From NCBI RefSeq assembly GCF_036688685.1, contig NZ_JAQQPS010000019.1, forward strand, positions 70,994 to 134,993: 64,000 nt of DNA. Reading direction: 5' to 3'. Each line of letters begins with the position of its first letter. The first letter of the stretch is position 1. A model generated the notes under the pieces. That model was not told where the DNA came from, made no database searches, and saw nothing but the letters and a program-made list of their open reading frames with translations. Below, one piece after another: positions 27,814 through 37,776 of the stretch. Made by a program: the position numbers and the translations under genes. This DNA is from JALYUM01 sp036688685 (GTDB lineage: Bacteria; Pseudomonadota; Gammaproteobacteria; Burkholderiales; Burkholderiaceae_D).

Positions 27814-28845
27814 TCAATCCGCGCCAACGCGGATGACGAGCTTGCCGAAATTCTTGCCTTCCAACAGGCCGATGAAGGCTTGCGGCGCGTTTTCGAGGCC
27901 GTCCACAATGTCTTCGCGAAATTTGATCTTGCCAGCGCTGAGCCACTGGCTCATCTGCGCAAAAAACTCGCCGTAGCGGTCGCCGTAGTCGTCGAAGATG
28001 ATAAAACCCTGCATCTTGATGCGCTTGGTAAGCAGGGCGCGGGTCAGCACGCGCAGCCGGTCCGGCCCGGCCGGCAGGCCAGTGGCGTTGTAGTCAGCGA
28101 TCATGCCGCACAGGGGCACTCGGGCGCGCGCGTTGAGCAGTGGCAGCACGGCGTCGAACACCGCGCCACCGACGTTTTCAAAATACACATCGATGCCCTT
28201 GGCACAGGCGGCGCCGAGCTGTGCGGCAAAGTCGGGGCTGCGGTGGTCGATGCAGGCGTCGAAACCGAGTTCTTCAACAACGTAGCGGCATTTCTCCGCG
28301 CCGCCGGCCACGCCCACGACGCGGCAACCCTTGAGTTTGGCGATCTGGCCGACCACCGAACCGACCGCGCCGCTGGCCGCTGCCACCACCACCGTCTCCC
28401 CGGCTTGCGGCTGGCCGATGTCCAGCAGTCCCATGTAGGCAGTAAAGCCCGGCATGCCCAGCACGCCCAGCGCGCTCGACGGATGCGCCAGACCGGCCAG
28501 CTTGCGCAGACCGGTGCCGTCGGACAGCGCATAGTCTTGCCAGCCATTGAAACCGAGGACCAATTCGCCAACACTGAAATCAGGATGACGCGACGTTTCG
28601 ACCCGCGCCACGGTGGCGCCGATCATCGTCGCGCCCAGCGCGACCGGCGCTGCATACGAAGCTGCATCGCTCATGCGGCCGCGCATATACGGGTCGAGCG
28701 ACAGATACAGTGTGCGCAGCAGCATCTGCCCGTCTTGCGGCACCGGCATGGCGCTTTCCTGCAGCGAAAAATTGGCATCGGTCGGCGCACCGTGCGGCCG
28801 GCTCTGGAGGACGATGGAACGGTTCATACTGGGGCTTTGGGACAT
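27814..28845 (-). CDS. NADP-dependent oxidoreductase (MDR family, CurA/PTGR-like)
   Basis: 343 residues from the ATG at 28845 (AGGAA upstream). Medium-chain reductase without zinc ligands. It has LSLDPYMRGRM near the N-terminus, the nucleotide loop AASGAVGSVVGQIAKLKG, and YFENVGGAVFDAVLPLL, as in alkenal/one reductases and curcumin reductase. It would reduce the double bond of an unsaturated carbonyl using NADPH. Likely co-transcribed with the downstream aldehyde dehydrogenase. Upstream, TTGACT/AGTCAA half-sites (28969-28974, 28993-28998) form an inverted repeat at the probable promoter. Confidence 0.87.
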   Translation of the reverse strand: MSQSPSMNRSIVLQSRPHGAPTDANFSLQESAMPVPQDGQMLLRTLYLSLDPYMRGRMSDAASYAAPVALGATMIGATVARVETSRHPDFSVGELVLGFNGWQDYALSDGTGLRKLAGLAHPSSALGVLGMPGFTAYMGLLDIGQPQAGETVVVAAASGAVGSVVGQIAKLKGCRVVGVAGGAEKCRYVVEELGFDACIDHRSPDFAAQLGAACAKGIDVYFENVGGAVFDAVLPLLNARARVPLCGMIADYNATGLPAGPDRLRVLTRALLTKRIKMQGFIIFDDYGDRYGEFFAQMSQWLSAGKIKFREDIVDGLENAPQAFIGLLEGKNFGKLVIRVGAD

Positions 28846-29780
28846 GGTATTGGGTTCCTGTTCGGGACAGTCGTGGACATGCTGGAGAGGCTGACGCTGG
28901 TGGCGCCGGCGCGCTTGCTCGGATCGAGCCTGCACTGGCGAACGTCACGGCTGGCGCTGCTTGTGTGATTGACTATACACCAACATTAGACCAGTCAACT
29001 TGTATCGTGCGGGGGCATTCGGGCGCAGACGTCAGGCAACGCACAACGACTTTCGGGAACCTTTATCACCAGAAAAGTTCTGAAGTTCCTTATTTAGCGT
29101 ATTCGACTTACTCTTTTACAACTTTATACAATTAAACCTTTAGCACGATAAATTCAAAAATGTCGGACTGCCCGTGTTAGTCCCTCCACCCGTTTCTGCA
29201 TAATTTCCTTGGTCACTTGATTCGTTTCCAGACACACAGCGAGCACCACAGCGGCCGTCGTGCGAATTCCTTTCGATGCTGTTGGTTTAAAGTATCTTGT
29301 GCCGCGATCAGGCAACAGCGCGTTGAAACTAGGTGAAGTGGTCAAAGAAGAAGAAATGGGTTGATAAGGCGCACCGAGCCAAGGTCTCATAAAGCGGTAA
29401 TTCGCTCCGAGGCACAAGAGAAAGCGATGTTGTTGCAAAACTCCACGTGAAGGCAGAACTTCCACCCGTTTGGATGGCCCGGAAGATCCGCGTGAAATAA
29501 ATTTCCTTATTCTGCACGACCGACTTTAAGCGAAAATTTCGGCAATTTCGTTTTTTAGCATTCCATGCCGAGTGCGGGAGTAACTACTGTGGCCGCCGAT
29601 GGTACGCCGCCCACCCTCACAATGGTTTTTAACCAGTCGAGCATGGGTGTGCCAGTTAATTATAGTGGTAAGCTTAATTCGGATACGGCGATATGCTTTC
29701 CCGTTCTACGGTGGCCATTTCAGCTAACGACGATAGCGACAGGTTTTGTTCGGCAAGGCGTGATTGGGAGCTCGACGGAT
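28846..29780. other. AT-rich stretch without a supported gene
   Basis: Apart from the promoter region of the oxidoreductase (28969-28998), I see no gene. The base composition falls well below the surroundings. Short open frames on both strands (for example 29154-29465 minus and 29565-29831 plus) have no ribosome site or recognisable content. It looks like decayed acquired DNA. Confidence 0.5.
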
Positions 29781-30236
29781 TCAGCCCGGATCGAGACGCC
29801 AATAGCTTTTCGAACCGAAGCTTTTTTCTAGAGCTGTCTCAATTTGCACGATACTGAAAGCTTGCTCGGTAAGTATTAACGCGCCAGCATATGCCCCACC
29901 TTTTTTGCCGTCTTGACCGGTCCCCCATTGGACCTGGAGACACGCATAAGTCTTCCCGTCTATCTCTTGTGCTTTTTGTAGATCGATCCGGAGACCTTTC
30001 ACGATGTCATACGGCTTTATTACTCCTTCGTCGTTATTATACTTTTCGGCAAATCTGACACCGGAGCCCGGCGTAACAGCCTTCTCCGATATACCCATAT
30101 ATTTTCCGAGCTTGACCGGAAGGTATGTACGAAGTATATAATTGCGTGTATTATTGCTGCAGTCTGTAAACTTTCCTGACTCATTATCTGTGTAGACGAC
30201 GGTGTTTGCTGGTATCAGAGCAATTTGTGCGGACAT
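29781..30236 (-). CDS. Hypothetical protein in AT-rich islet
   Basis: 151 residues from the ATG at 30236, which has GAGG eight bases upstream. I do not recognise the family. It has no signal peptide or membrane segment, is rich in K, G, Y and N, and has mixed alpha/beta character (NYILRTYLPVKLGKYMG; CLQVQWGTGQDGKKGG). Codon use is AT-richer than the neighbours, pointing to recent acquisition. No mobility gene is near. The frame is long for this composition and the ribosome site is good, so it is probably a real gene. Confidence 0.55.
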   Translation of the reverse strand: MSAQIALIPANTVVYTDNESGKFTDCSNNTRNYILRTYLPVKLGKYMGISEKAVTPGSGVRFAEKYNNDEGVIKPYDIVKGLRIDLQKAQEIDGKTYACLQVQWGTGQDGKKGGAYAGALILTEQAFSIVQIETALEKSFGSKSYWRLDPG

Positions 30237-30959
30237 TGTTTTTTCCTCGCCAGTCAGGCAAAGTGCCTGTTTCTTTTTCGCTAGCGACCGGCCAGCTACG
30301 GGCGCCGCCAAGCGCAGTTTTCCGATGCAATACACGAACTACTGCCGATCTAATAACGCCAATAGTCGCAAATTTGCCTAATTGTTTTGAATAAGCCCGA
30401 GGCTGCTTCGATGGATTCCCAATCGGCACCGACATCAACCAGCTTATTCATCTACCAAAGAATTTTGATCGTGTTCTCCGAAAAAGCTGTGAAAGCCTGG
30501 CCACGATTTTGACACGATGCAACACTGTTACTGTGCTTTCACTGACGTCCCCCGAAAAGTAGCAACTTCCGGTTGCGGTGGCAACACCTACTTACTGTGC
30601 ATACATGTTGGGTTTGCTTCGAAATCGCTTTGTCGACCCTTGATGCATTTCGACCTTCCCCCCGCAGGCATTGTCGCCCGTAACTTTGACGCCTTTCGGG
30701 ACGCTGAGGTCAAACCCGTCAACGCGCCATGACTCGTCTGTTAGCGCGAAACGTTCTGCCTCCGCAGCCGAACCTCGTATGTTGAAGATATCAGCTCGTC
30801 ATCAGATATGAGATGGATCGGCCCGGCGACGCGCCAAAGTGCGCGTCGCCCGTTGCTGCGGCTGCAAGCAGTAGACGCGGCAGCAACGCGTTGCTTATTG
30901 CGGCCAACAATCACATTTATTTACTGGCCTATCATTTACCTTTTCGATCTCCGGCCACA
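30237..30959. other. AT-richer gap without a supported gene
   Basis: I see no coding frame with a ribosome site. The 71-codon frame at 30517-30732 has poor composition. No repeats or structured RNA stood out. The right edge returns to high GC at the phaC stop. Confidence 0.45.
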
Positions 30960-32717
30960 TCACGGGGCCAGCACGTAACGCCCGGGAGCATCGTCGAGCA
31001 GGCCGTTCGGGCCGACAGGGCTTACCGGTAGCGCGGCAAGCTGGCCGCGCGACTGGCTGCGCAGCCAGTGTTCCCATGCCGGCCACCACGAGCCGACGCA
31101 CACGGGCGCCGCAGCGCGCCAGGCTTCGGGGTCGAGGTAGCGGCCATCGGGTTCGCGCGTTGCAAGCTGGTAGTGCTGCTTGCCGTCGCCCTGCGGCGGG
31201 TTGACCACGCCGGCATTGTGGCCGCCACTGGTCAGGCAAAACGTCAGGGCGGCGTCGGTCAGCAGGTGCGCTTTGAACACCGAGGTCCAGGGCGCCACCG
31301 TGTCACGTTGCGTGCCCAGCACAAACAAGGGAAGGTCCAGGTCGGACAAGGCGACCGGGCGGCCGTCGACCAGGTAGCGGCCCTGCGCCAGGTCATTGTT
31401 CAGGTACAGGCTGCGCAGGTATTCGCTCTGCTGGCGGTACGGCATGCGGGTCGCATCGGCATTCCATGCGGCCAGGTCCGAGGTGGCGCGCTGGCCCTTG
31501 CCAAGCAAATAGTTCTGGACCATGCGCGACCACACCATGTCCTTCGAATTGAGCAGCGCGAACGCGCCTTCCATCTGCTTGCCGTCCAGGTAGCCCTTGC
31601 GGGCCATCACGTTATCGAGGAAATTGAGCTGGCTCTCGTCGATGAACAGGCCCAGCTCGCCCGGCTCGGTGAAATCGACCTGGGCCGCCAGCAGGGTGAG
31701 ACTGGCCAGTCGCGTGTCGCCAGTGCGAGCCAGTGCGGCCGCGGCAATGGCCAGCAGCGTGCCGCCCAGGCAGTAGCCGAGCGCGGCGATGCCCTGCCGG
31801 GGATGGCGTGCGCCGACCTGGTCGATGGCGGCCAGCACGCCCAGCTTCAGGTAGTCGTCCATGCCGAGCTCGCGGTCGGCGGCGTCGGGATTCTTCCACG
31901 AGATCATGTAGACCGTGTGGCCCTGGTCGACCAGGTATCGCACCAGTGAATTGGCCGGAGACAGGTCGAGAATGTAGTACTTCATGATCCACGGCGGCAC
32001 CATCAGCACCGGCTCCGCGCAGACCGTCGCCGTGCTGGGCTGGTAGGCGATCAGCTCAATCAGCCGGTTGCGGTATATCACCTTCCCCGGCGTCACGGCG
32101 ACATCCCGGCCCGGCACGAACTGTTGCGGCGCGCGCGCGGCCGGCATGGCATCCTGGACCAGGTTGCGCCCTCCTGCGAGCAAATTGGCGCCGTGGCTGC
32201 GCGCCGTCTCGGCCAGCACGACCGGATTGGTGGCGAGAAAATTCGACGGTGCGACCATGTCGAGCAGCTGGCGCATGGCGAAGGTCCACAACTGTTCGTG
32301 GTGGCGGGTGACGCCCGGCACGCCGGTGGTGGCGTTATACCACCACTGCTGCTCCAGCAGGAAGCTCTGGTAGATCACGTTGAACGGCCAGCGTTGCCAC
32401 TCGGGCGCGGCAAAGCGGCGGTCTTGCGGCAGGGGTTCGATGCAGGGCTGCGCCGGCGCCGTGGTGCCCGCGGCAAACGCCGCCAGGCGCAGCATCTTGC
32501 GCTGGGCCTTCATCACCAGCTCGACCTGCTTGGCAGGCGAGCCGGCCAGGTGCACCAGCCAATCGCTGGCTGCGGCCGCCAGCGACGCGGGCGAAAGGCC
32601 CTGGGTCCACCAGGCGATCTGGGCATGCAAGGCCTGGTCGAGCCCGCGACCCGGCGCCGCTGCGCAGGCGGCGCTATCCGGCTCGGCGGTCGGGACGATT
32701 GCGGTGTAAGTATCCAT
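30960..32717 (-). CDS. phaC: Class I poly(3-hydroxyalkanoate) synthase
   Basis: 585 residues, normal for class I PhaC. It polymerises 3-hydroxybutyryl-CoA at the granule surface. The lipase-like box GYCLGG carries the catalytic Cys316, and the Asp (GTQRDTVAPW) and His (TSGGHNAGV) of the triad are present, along with PPWIMKYYILDLSPANSLV. Its ATG overlaps the stop of the upstream acyl-CoA synthetase/GNAT gene (TGATG). It is the last gene of a five-gene run hsp20-dksA-usp-pat-phaC, which suggests PHB synthesis under the same stress control. The partner reductase phaB is at 44.9 kb; no phaA (thiolase) is in the window. Confidence 0.92.
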   Translation of the reverse strand: MDTYTAIVPTAEPDSAACAAAPGRGLDQALHAQIAWWTQGLSPASLAAAASDWLVHLAGSPAKQVELVMKAQRKMLRLAAFAAGTTAPAQPCIEPLPQDRRFAAPEWQRWPFNVIYQSFLLEQQWWYNATTGVPGVTRHHEQLWTFAMRQLLDMVAPSNFLATNPVVLAETARSHGANLLAGGRNLVQDAMPAARAPQQFVPGRDVAVTPGKVIYRNRLIELIAYQPSTATVCAEPVLMVPPWIMKYYILDLSPANSLVRYLVDQGHTVYMISWKNPDAADRELGMDDYLKLGVLAAIDQVGARHPRQGIAALGYCLGGTLLAIAAAALARTGDTRLASLTLLAAQVDFTEPGELGLFIDESQLNFLDNVMARKGYLDGKQMEGAFALLNSKDMVWSRMVQNYLLGKGQRATSDLAAWNADATRMPYRQQSEYLRSLYLNNDLAQGRYLVDGRPVALSDLDLPLFVLGTQRDTVAPWTSVFKAHLLTDAALTFCLTSGGHNAGVVNPPQGDGKQHYQLATREPDGRYLDPEAWRAAAPVCVGSWWPAWEHWLRSQSRGQLAALPVSPVGPNGLLDDAPGRYVLAP

Positions 32718-35424
32718 CAGCGATGCTCCAGTGGGGAAAGGCGTACGGCCGGCGCCGGGTTGAGTTCGCGGACCAGCCGCACTTCGCCGTCGCCCGCCTG
32801 GTGCTGCACCGTAAAGCCGAGCGAGCGGGCCAGGCGGATCACCGCCAGATTCTCCGCCAGCGCCGCGCCGACAATGCGCGCGGTGCCGCGCGCGCGCCAG
32901 TAGTCGACCAGCGCGCGCATCAGCAGGCCGCCCAGGCCCTGCCCTTTCAGGTCGCTGCGCACCGTCACCGCGAATTCGGCCTCCTGGTTGTCCGGGTCGG
33001 CCACCGCGCGCGCCACGCCCAGCGTTTCATTGACGCCGCCAATCCCGGGGCGGGTGGCGATGAAGGCCATCTCGCGGTCGTAGTCGATCTGGGTCAGGCG
33101 TGCCAGCTGGGCCGGCTGCAGCTCGCGCAGGTGCACGAACGTGCGCAGCCGCACATCTTCGGGGTCGAGCGCCCTGAAAAAGGTCAGGTGGGCGGCACCG
33201 TCTTCCGGGCGAATCGGACGCACCGTCAAGGGCGCGCCCTGCCAGTTGACGATGCGTTCGAGCTGGTCCGGGTAGGGCCGGATCGCCAGCCGGTCGAGGC
33301 CGTTTGTGCCGGAAGCGACCGCTTGCAGGCGAATGCGCCCGTCCAGCGCCAGCACGCCGCTGGCGTCGGCCAGCAACGGGTTGAGGTCGAGTTCGGCAAT
33401 GGCGGGGAAATCGGCCACCAGCTGGGCCAGCCGGATCAGCACGGCGCAGATGGCGTCGACGTCGGCACCGGGCTGCTTGCGGTAACCGGCCAGCAACCGG
33501 GCCACACGGGTGCGCCCGACCATGTCGCGCGCCAGCACCAGATTCAGCGGCGGCAGGCCCAGCGCGCGGTCGGGATCGACCTCGACCGCGGTGCCGCCCT
33601 GGCCGAACAGGATCACGGGGCCGAACACCGCGTCGACAGCGGCGCCGACGATGAGTTCGAATGCGCCAGGGCGGCGCGCCATGGCTTGCACCGCAAAGCC
33701 GTCGATGCGGGCCTGGGGCGCGTGCACGGCAACTCGCGTGCGCATGGCCGACAGTGCCGCCGCCAGGGCCGCACCGTCGGCCAGGTCGAGCGCGACACCG
33801 CCGACGTCGGACTTGTGACTGATGTCGGGCGAGACGATTTTGAGAGCCACCGGATAGCCGATGCCGGCCGCGGCCGCCAGCACGGCATCCTGCGAGGTCG
33901 CCAGGCGCGTGGCCACCACCGGAATGCCGTAAGCGGCAAACACGGCCTTCGCAGCGGGCTCGGACAGCATGCCGTCCCCGTGCGCGTCGAGCAGGGCATG
34001 CACCGCTGCGCGGTCGGGCTGAAACGGCGCCGACGCCGGCGGCACTTGCATGAGCAGGCGCTGGTTGCGCGCGTACTGGACCAATTGCAGGAAACCGTCG
34101 ACGGCCTGTTCAGGCGTGTCGAACGTGGCCAGGCCGGCCTGGTCACACAGGCGGCGCGCATCGATCAGGGCGTCGCCGCCCAGCCAGCAGGTGAGCAGAC
34201 CGCGCGCACCGTCGCGCGCGATGGAAGCCACCGCTGCCGCCACTTCCACGCTGGGCACGATGGCAGTGGGGGCATGGATCAGCAAGACCGCGTCGGCGTC
34301 GCCGCTGCGCAGTACGACCTCGAGCGCGGCGCGGTAGCGCTCGGCCGGTGCGTCCCCAATCAGGTCGACCGGGTTTGCGCGCGACCAGGTCGCTGGCAGC
34401 AGCGCGTCGAGCGCGGCCAGCGTGGCACTTGATAAAATCGCCAGCTGGCCGCCACCGGCAATGAGCGCGTCGGTGGCCATCACCCCCGGCCCGCCGCCAT
34501 TGGTAACAATGGCGAGGCGCTCACCGGCCAGGGCGTGGGTGCGCGCCAGCGTTTCGACGGCACTGAACAGATCGGCTGTGGTGCGCACGCGCAGCATGCC
34601 GGCGCGCCGGATGGCGGCGTCGTACACCGCATCCGAACCGGCCAGCGCGCCGGTATGCGACATGGCGGCGCGCGCGCCCTCTGCGACGCGCCCGGATTTG
34701 AGCACGATGACCGGTTTGGCGCGCGCCGCAGCGCGCGCCGCCGACATGAATTTGCGCGCATGGCGGATGTCTTCGATGTAGAGCAGGATGGCGTCGGTAT
34801 CGGCGTCGCTGGCCAGGTAGTCGAGGATGTCGCCGAAGTCGACGTCGGCGCTGTCGCCGATGGAAATGAAGCGGGAAAAGCCGATGCCGCGCGACTTGGC
34901 CCAGTCCAGCATGGCCGTGACCAGCGCGCCGGACTGGGACACGAACGCAATGCGCCCTGGCAGCGCGGCGGTATGGGCGAAGCTGGCGTTCAGGCCAATG
35001 CCGGGCGCCAGCAGGCCGACGCAGTTGGGGCCCAGGATGCGCAACAGGTAAGGCCGGGCGGCGTCGAGTACGGCCTGGCGCAGTGTCACGCCCGGCGTGG
35101 CGGACGGCGCGCCGAGGCCGGCCGACAGGATCACCGCCGCGCGGGTGCCGCGCGCGCCCAGTGCGCGGATCAGGCCTGGAACGGTGGCAGCCGGGGTGCA
35201 GATGACGGCCAGGTCGGGCGCGGCCGGCAGCGCCGCCACGTCGCGGTAGACCGGGACGCCGGCCAGCGTCTCGTACTTGGGGTTGACGGCGTAGACCACG
35301 CCCTTGAACGGGCTGGCCAGCACATTGCCCAGTAGGTCGTGCCCACGCGCTGCGCGCGCCCGGAGGCGCCGATCACCGCTACCGAGCGCGGGGCAAACAG
35401 GTACTGCAGGTTGCGTACACTCAT
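32717..35424 (-). pseudogene. Acyl-CoA synthetase (ADP-forming)/GNAT acetyltransferase, frameshifted
   Basis: The whole gene would encode about 902 residues: CoA-binding domain, ligase-CoA domain with the phospho-His (MSHTGALAGSDA), ATP-grasp and a C-terminal GNAT domain, the layout of protein acetyltransferases such as Pat/PatZ. From the ATG at 35424 (AAAGGG upstream) the frame reads MSVRNLQYLFAPRSVAVIGA and on to RVGTT. It must then shift near 35335, where one base is missing, to continue LGNVLASPFKGVVYAVNP. The rest of the frame is clean to 32717. The single lesson-free remainder means this could be a sequencing error or a very recent mutation. It lies in the operon between a universal stress gene and phaC. 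Confidence 0.85.
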
Positions 35425-35433
35425 GGTGTCCCT

Positions 35434-35838
35434 TTATCGAAACAGCAGCACCGGCAGCTGCGTGTGTTCCAGCACCCGCGCAGTCTGGCTGGCCAGCACG
35501 TGTTCGGTGGCGCCGTGGCGACCGTGCGAACCCATGCAGATCAGGTCGATGTCGCCTTCGCCCGCGGCCTGCAGGATGGCCCGCCATGGTTCGGCACCGG
35601 CCAGCAGCTTGCCCTCGCAGGACACACCCAGCAGCGTCGCCTGGGCGGTGACGTCGGCCAGGATTTGGGCAGGATCGGCGCGTGCATCGGCAGCCGCGTC
35701 GAGTGCACGCGCGGCTACCGGAACAACGTGCAGCACCACCACGTGCGCGCCGATGCCGGCTGCAAACGCCAGGCCCTTGCGCACCAGCGGGACCATCGAC
35801 AGCGAGCCGTCGACCGGCAGGAGAATACGTTGGAACAT
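35434..35838 (-). CDS. Universal stress protein, single domain
   Basis: 134-residue UspA-fold protein (FQRILLPVDGSLSMVPLV; ICMGSHGRHGATEHVLASQT). The nucleotide loop has Ala where the last Gly of G-x2-G-x9-G is usual (VLASQT), so ATP binding may be weaker. Third gene of the hsp20 operon, 13 bases after the DksA-type gene and nine before the synthetase/GNAT gene. Confidence 0.87.
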   Translation of the reverse strand: MFQRILLPVDGSLSMVPLVRKGLAFAAGIGAHVVVLHVVPVAARALDAAADARADPAQILADVTAQATLLGVSCEGKLLAGAEPWRAILQAAGEGDIDLICMGSHGRHGATEHVLASQTARVLEHTQLPVLLFR

Positions 35839-35851
35839 GCCGGCCGCGCCG

Positions 35852-36214
35852 TTAGGACGCCGGCGCTGCGGCGCACGCGACGCAGGTGGCAGCGGTCGGC
35901 ACGGCGCGCAGGCGCTCGATGGGAATGGCGGCCCCGCATTGCGTGCAGATGCCGCCCACGTCGAATTCGATGCGCCTGAGGGCCGCGTCAATGTCGCGCA
36001 ACGCGGCCAGCTCGTGCTGGACGAGGGCGATGTCGTCGTCAGCCAGCATGGCGTCGAGCGCCGCGTCGCCCTGCTCCGACAAACTGCCAAGGCTGCGCGC
36101 CTGGCCGGTGTCGCTACCGGCCAGGCGCATGCGCACGGCATCGACCACGTCGATGCGCATGACGCGCAGCTTTTGCTCGAGCTCGGCGAAGTCGGACGAT
36201 GTCAGCTTGTGCAC
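35852..36214 (-). CDS. TraR/DksA-type zinc-finger protein
   Basis: 120 residues if the GTG at 36214 is used, 10 bases after the hsp20 stop; there is no ATG in a plausible place. A helical coiled-coil part is followed by a C4 zinc finger (CTQC, 17 residues, CVAC), the DksA/TraR arrangement. Such proteins bind RNA polymerase through the secondary channel and alter transcription under stress. It is shorter than DksA (about 150), so it is a paralogue rather than DksA itself. Second gene of the stress operon. Confidence 0.8.
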   Translation of the reverse strand: MHKLTSSDFAELEQKLRVMRIDVVDAVRMRLAGSDTGQARSLGSLSEQGDAALDAMLADDDIALVQHELAALRDIDAALRRIEFDVGGICTQCGAAIPIERLRAVPTAATCVACAAAPAS

Positions 36215-36224
36215 GCCGCCGCCG

Positions 36225-36668
36225 TCAGGAAAAGGCCAGCGGCTTGCCGTTGCCGCCGGTTTTCGTGGGCAGCGCCAGTTCCAGCACGCCGTCGCGAAAT
36301 TCGGCGTGGGCCTGGGTGTCGTCGATCGCCTGCGGCAAGGTGAAACTGCGGTAGAACTGGCCCCAAAAACGCTCCGGGCAGATCGTCGTGGCGCCTTCAT
36401 GCTCGCTCTGCGAACTGGTCTCAGCGGAAATGGAGACCTGGTTGCCGTCGATATTGACCTTGATGTCCTCTTTTTTTGCACCCGGCAGGTCGGCCATGAC
36501 CTTGTAGGCCTGTTCGGACTCGGAGACATCCATGCGCACGCGCGGCGCCATGTCGGCGGCGCGCAGCGACGACGGCAGGCGCAGGTCGGAAAAGAATTCG
36601 TCGAAGGTGCGGAACGGCTCGGCACGCAGCATGCGCGCGATCGGATCGAAACGGGTGGAAGCGGACAT
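36225..36668 (-). CDS. Hsp20/alpha-crystallin small heat-shock protein
   Basis: 147 residues. N-terminal arm, then the alpha-crystallin domain (VRMDVSESEQAYKVMADLPG, KKEDIKVNIDGNQVSI) ending in the A-x-x-x-x-GVLEL motif (HAEFRDGVLELALP). ATP-independent holdase that keeps unfolded proteins soluble. First gene of the five-gene minus-strand operon. An FNR-type box lies 100 bases upstream with a TACGAT -10 candidate (36732-36737) at the right distance. Confidence 0.92.
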   Translation of the reverse strand: MSASTRFDPIARMLRAEPFRTFDEFFSDLRLPSSLRAADMAPRVRMDVSESEQAYKVMADLPGAKKEDIKVNIDGNQVSISAETSSQSEHEGATTICPERFWGQFYRSFTLPQAIDDTQAHAEFRDGVLELALPTKTGGNGKPLAFS

Positions 36669-36760
36669 GATGGATCTCCAGAAAGATTTTTACCAGTGTC
36701 TGCCCCAGGTCAATGTGACGGCATCGGAGCAATCGTACCGGCGACACATGACGCGGCGAT

Positions 36761-36774
36761 ATGATTTGCATCAA
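36761..36774. promoter_or_regulatory. FNR/ANR-type box, hsp20 side
   Basis: ATGATTTGCATCAA (TTGATGCAAATCAT on the minus strand) matches the FNR consensus with one difference. With the minus-strand -10 TACGAT at 36737-36732, the box centre falls about 42 bases before the predicted transcription start, the class II activator position. Confidence 0.6.
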
Positions 36775-36849
36775 ATTCGCGCTGACAAACCCGCAGATGC
36801 ACCAAGCGTCGCGGAAGTGCGCACATCCGCGACGCAATGCAACATACAT

Positions 36850-36863
36850 TTGATGCAAGTCAA
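36850..36863. promoter_or_regulatory. FNR/ANR-type box, universal stress/ATPase side
   Basis: TTGATGCAAGTCAA matches with one difference and is centred 103 bases before the ATG at 36960. With the box at 36761 it makes a divergent pair serving the two operons. No convincing -10 was found at the class II distance. Confidence 0.55.
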
Positions 36864-36959
36864 ATTCGGCTCAGCGATATCGGCGCGAACGCAGGTAGCG
36901 CTGGACCGCCTCCCGCGCGCGCCGTACGCTGACGTTTTTACATTGCCTGCGAGGCCGTT

Positions 36960-37775
36960 ATGTCCTACCAAACCATCGTCGTCCACGTCGACCATTCGGT
37001 GCACGCCGACGCACGCATCCGGTATGCGGCGCAGCTGGCGGAGCGCTGCGGCGCCCACCTGGTCGGCAGCGCATTCTCCGGCATCTCGCGCTATGTCGAA
37101 GCGGGTGTGGAAGTGATCCTCGCGCAGCAGGCGGAACTGCGCGCGCACAACGAGGCCGCGCTGGCGCGCTTCGACACCATCGCGGCTGCCGAGGGCGTCC
37201 CCAGCCATGAGCGGCGCTACACCAACGACGACCCGGCTGGCGGTCTGGTGCTGCAAGCGCGCTACGCCGACCTGGTCGTGCTGAGCCAGACCGACCCGGA
37301 TGACCCGGCCGCCGCCCACCTGGCCGGCCCGCTGCCGGCGCAGGTCGTCATGGGCGGCGGTCGCCCGGTGCTGGTGCTGCCCTATGCCGGCCAGTTTGCC
37401 ACGCTGGCCCGCCGTCCGCTGGTGGCCTGGGACGGCAGCCTGGAAGCGACCCGCGCCGTGGCGGGCGCCCTGCCCCTGCTGCGCGCGGCCGGCACGCTCG
37501 ATATCGTCCTGTTCCAGCCGTCGGGCGCGGCCGGGCGCGACCCCGGCGCCGACCTGGCGCTGTATCTGGCCCGCCACGGCGTGCAATGCACGGTGCATGC
37601 CGAGCCACTGTCCATCAACGGCGGCGTTGCGCTGCTTTCGCTGGCGGCCGACCTCCAGACCGACCTGCTCGTCATGGGCGCCTACGGGAACGCACGTCTG
37701 CGCGAAATGCTGCTCGGCGGCGTCACCGAAACCATCCTGGACAGCATGACGGCGCCGGTGCTGATGGCGCACTGA
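36960..37775 (+). CDS. Tandem-domain universal stress protein
   Basis: 271 residues made of two UspA domains (1-140 and 145-271). The second ends VMGAYGNARLREMLLGG, a G-x2-G-x9-G loop followed by Gly instead of Ser/Thr. Strong ribosome site (GAGG). The P-type ATPase gene starts one base after its stop, so the two form an operon divergent from hsp20 and controlled by the box at 36850. Confidence 0.88.
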   Translation: MSYQTIVVHVDHSVHADARIRYAAQLAERCGAHLVGSAFSGISRYVEAGVEVILAQQAELRAHNEAALARFDTIAAAEGVPSHERRYTNDDPAGGLVLQARYADLVVLSQTDPDDPAAAHLAGPLPAQVVMGGGRPVLVLPYAGQFATLARRPLVAWDGSLEATRAVAGALPLLRAAGTLDIVLFQPSGAAGRDPGADLALYLARHGVQCTVHAEPLSINGGVALLSLAADLQTDLLVMGAYGNARLREMLLGGVTETILDSMTAPVLMAH

Positions 37776-37776
37776 C

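Noticed and set aside
29154..29465. 103-codon minus frame in the AT-rich islet
   Set aside because: No ribosome site, no recognisable content, atypical composition.
29565..29831. 88-codon plus frame overlapping the unknown gene at 29781
   Set aside because: Overlaps a better-supported gene on the other strand; no ribosome site.
30517..30732. 71-codon plus frame
   Set aside because: Cys-rich random-looking translation without a ribosome site.
32699..34432. 577-codon open frame antisense to the synthetase/GNAT gene
   Set aside because: Low-complexity translation opposite a well-recognised gene; no ribosome site.
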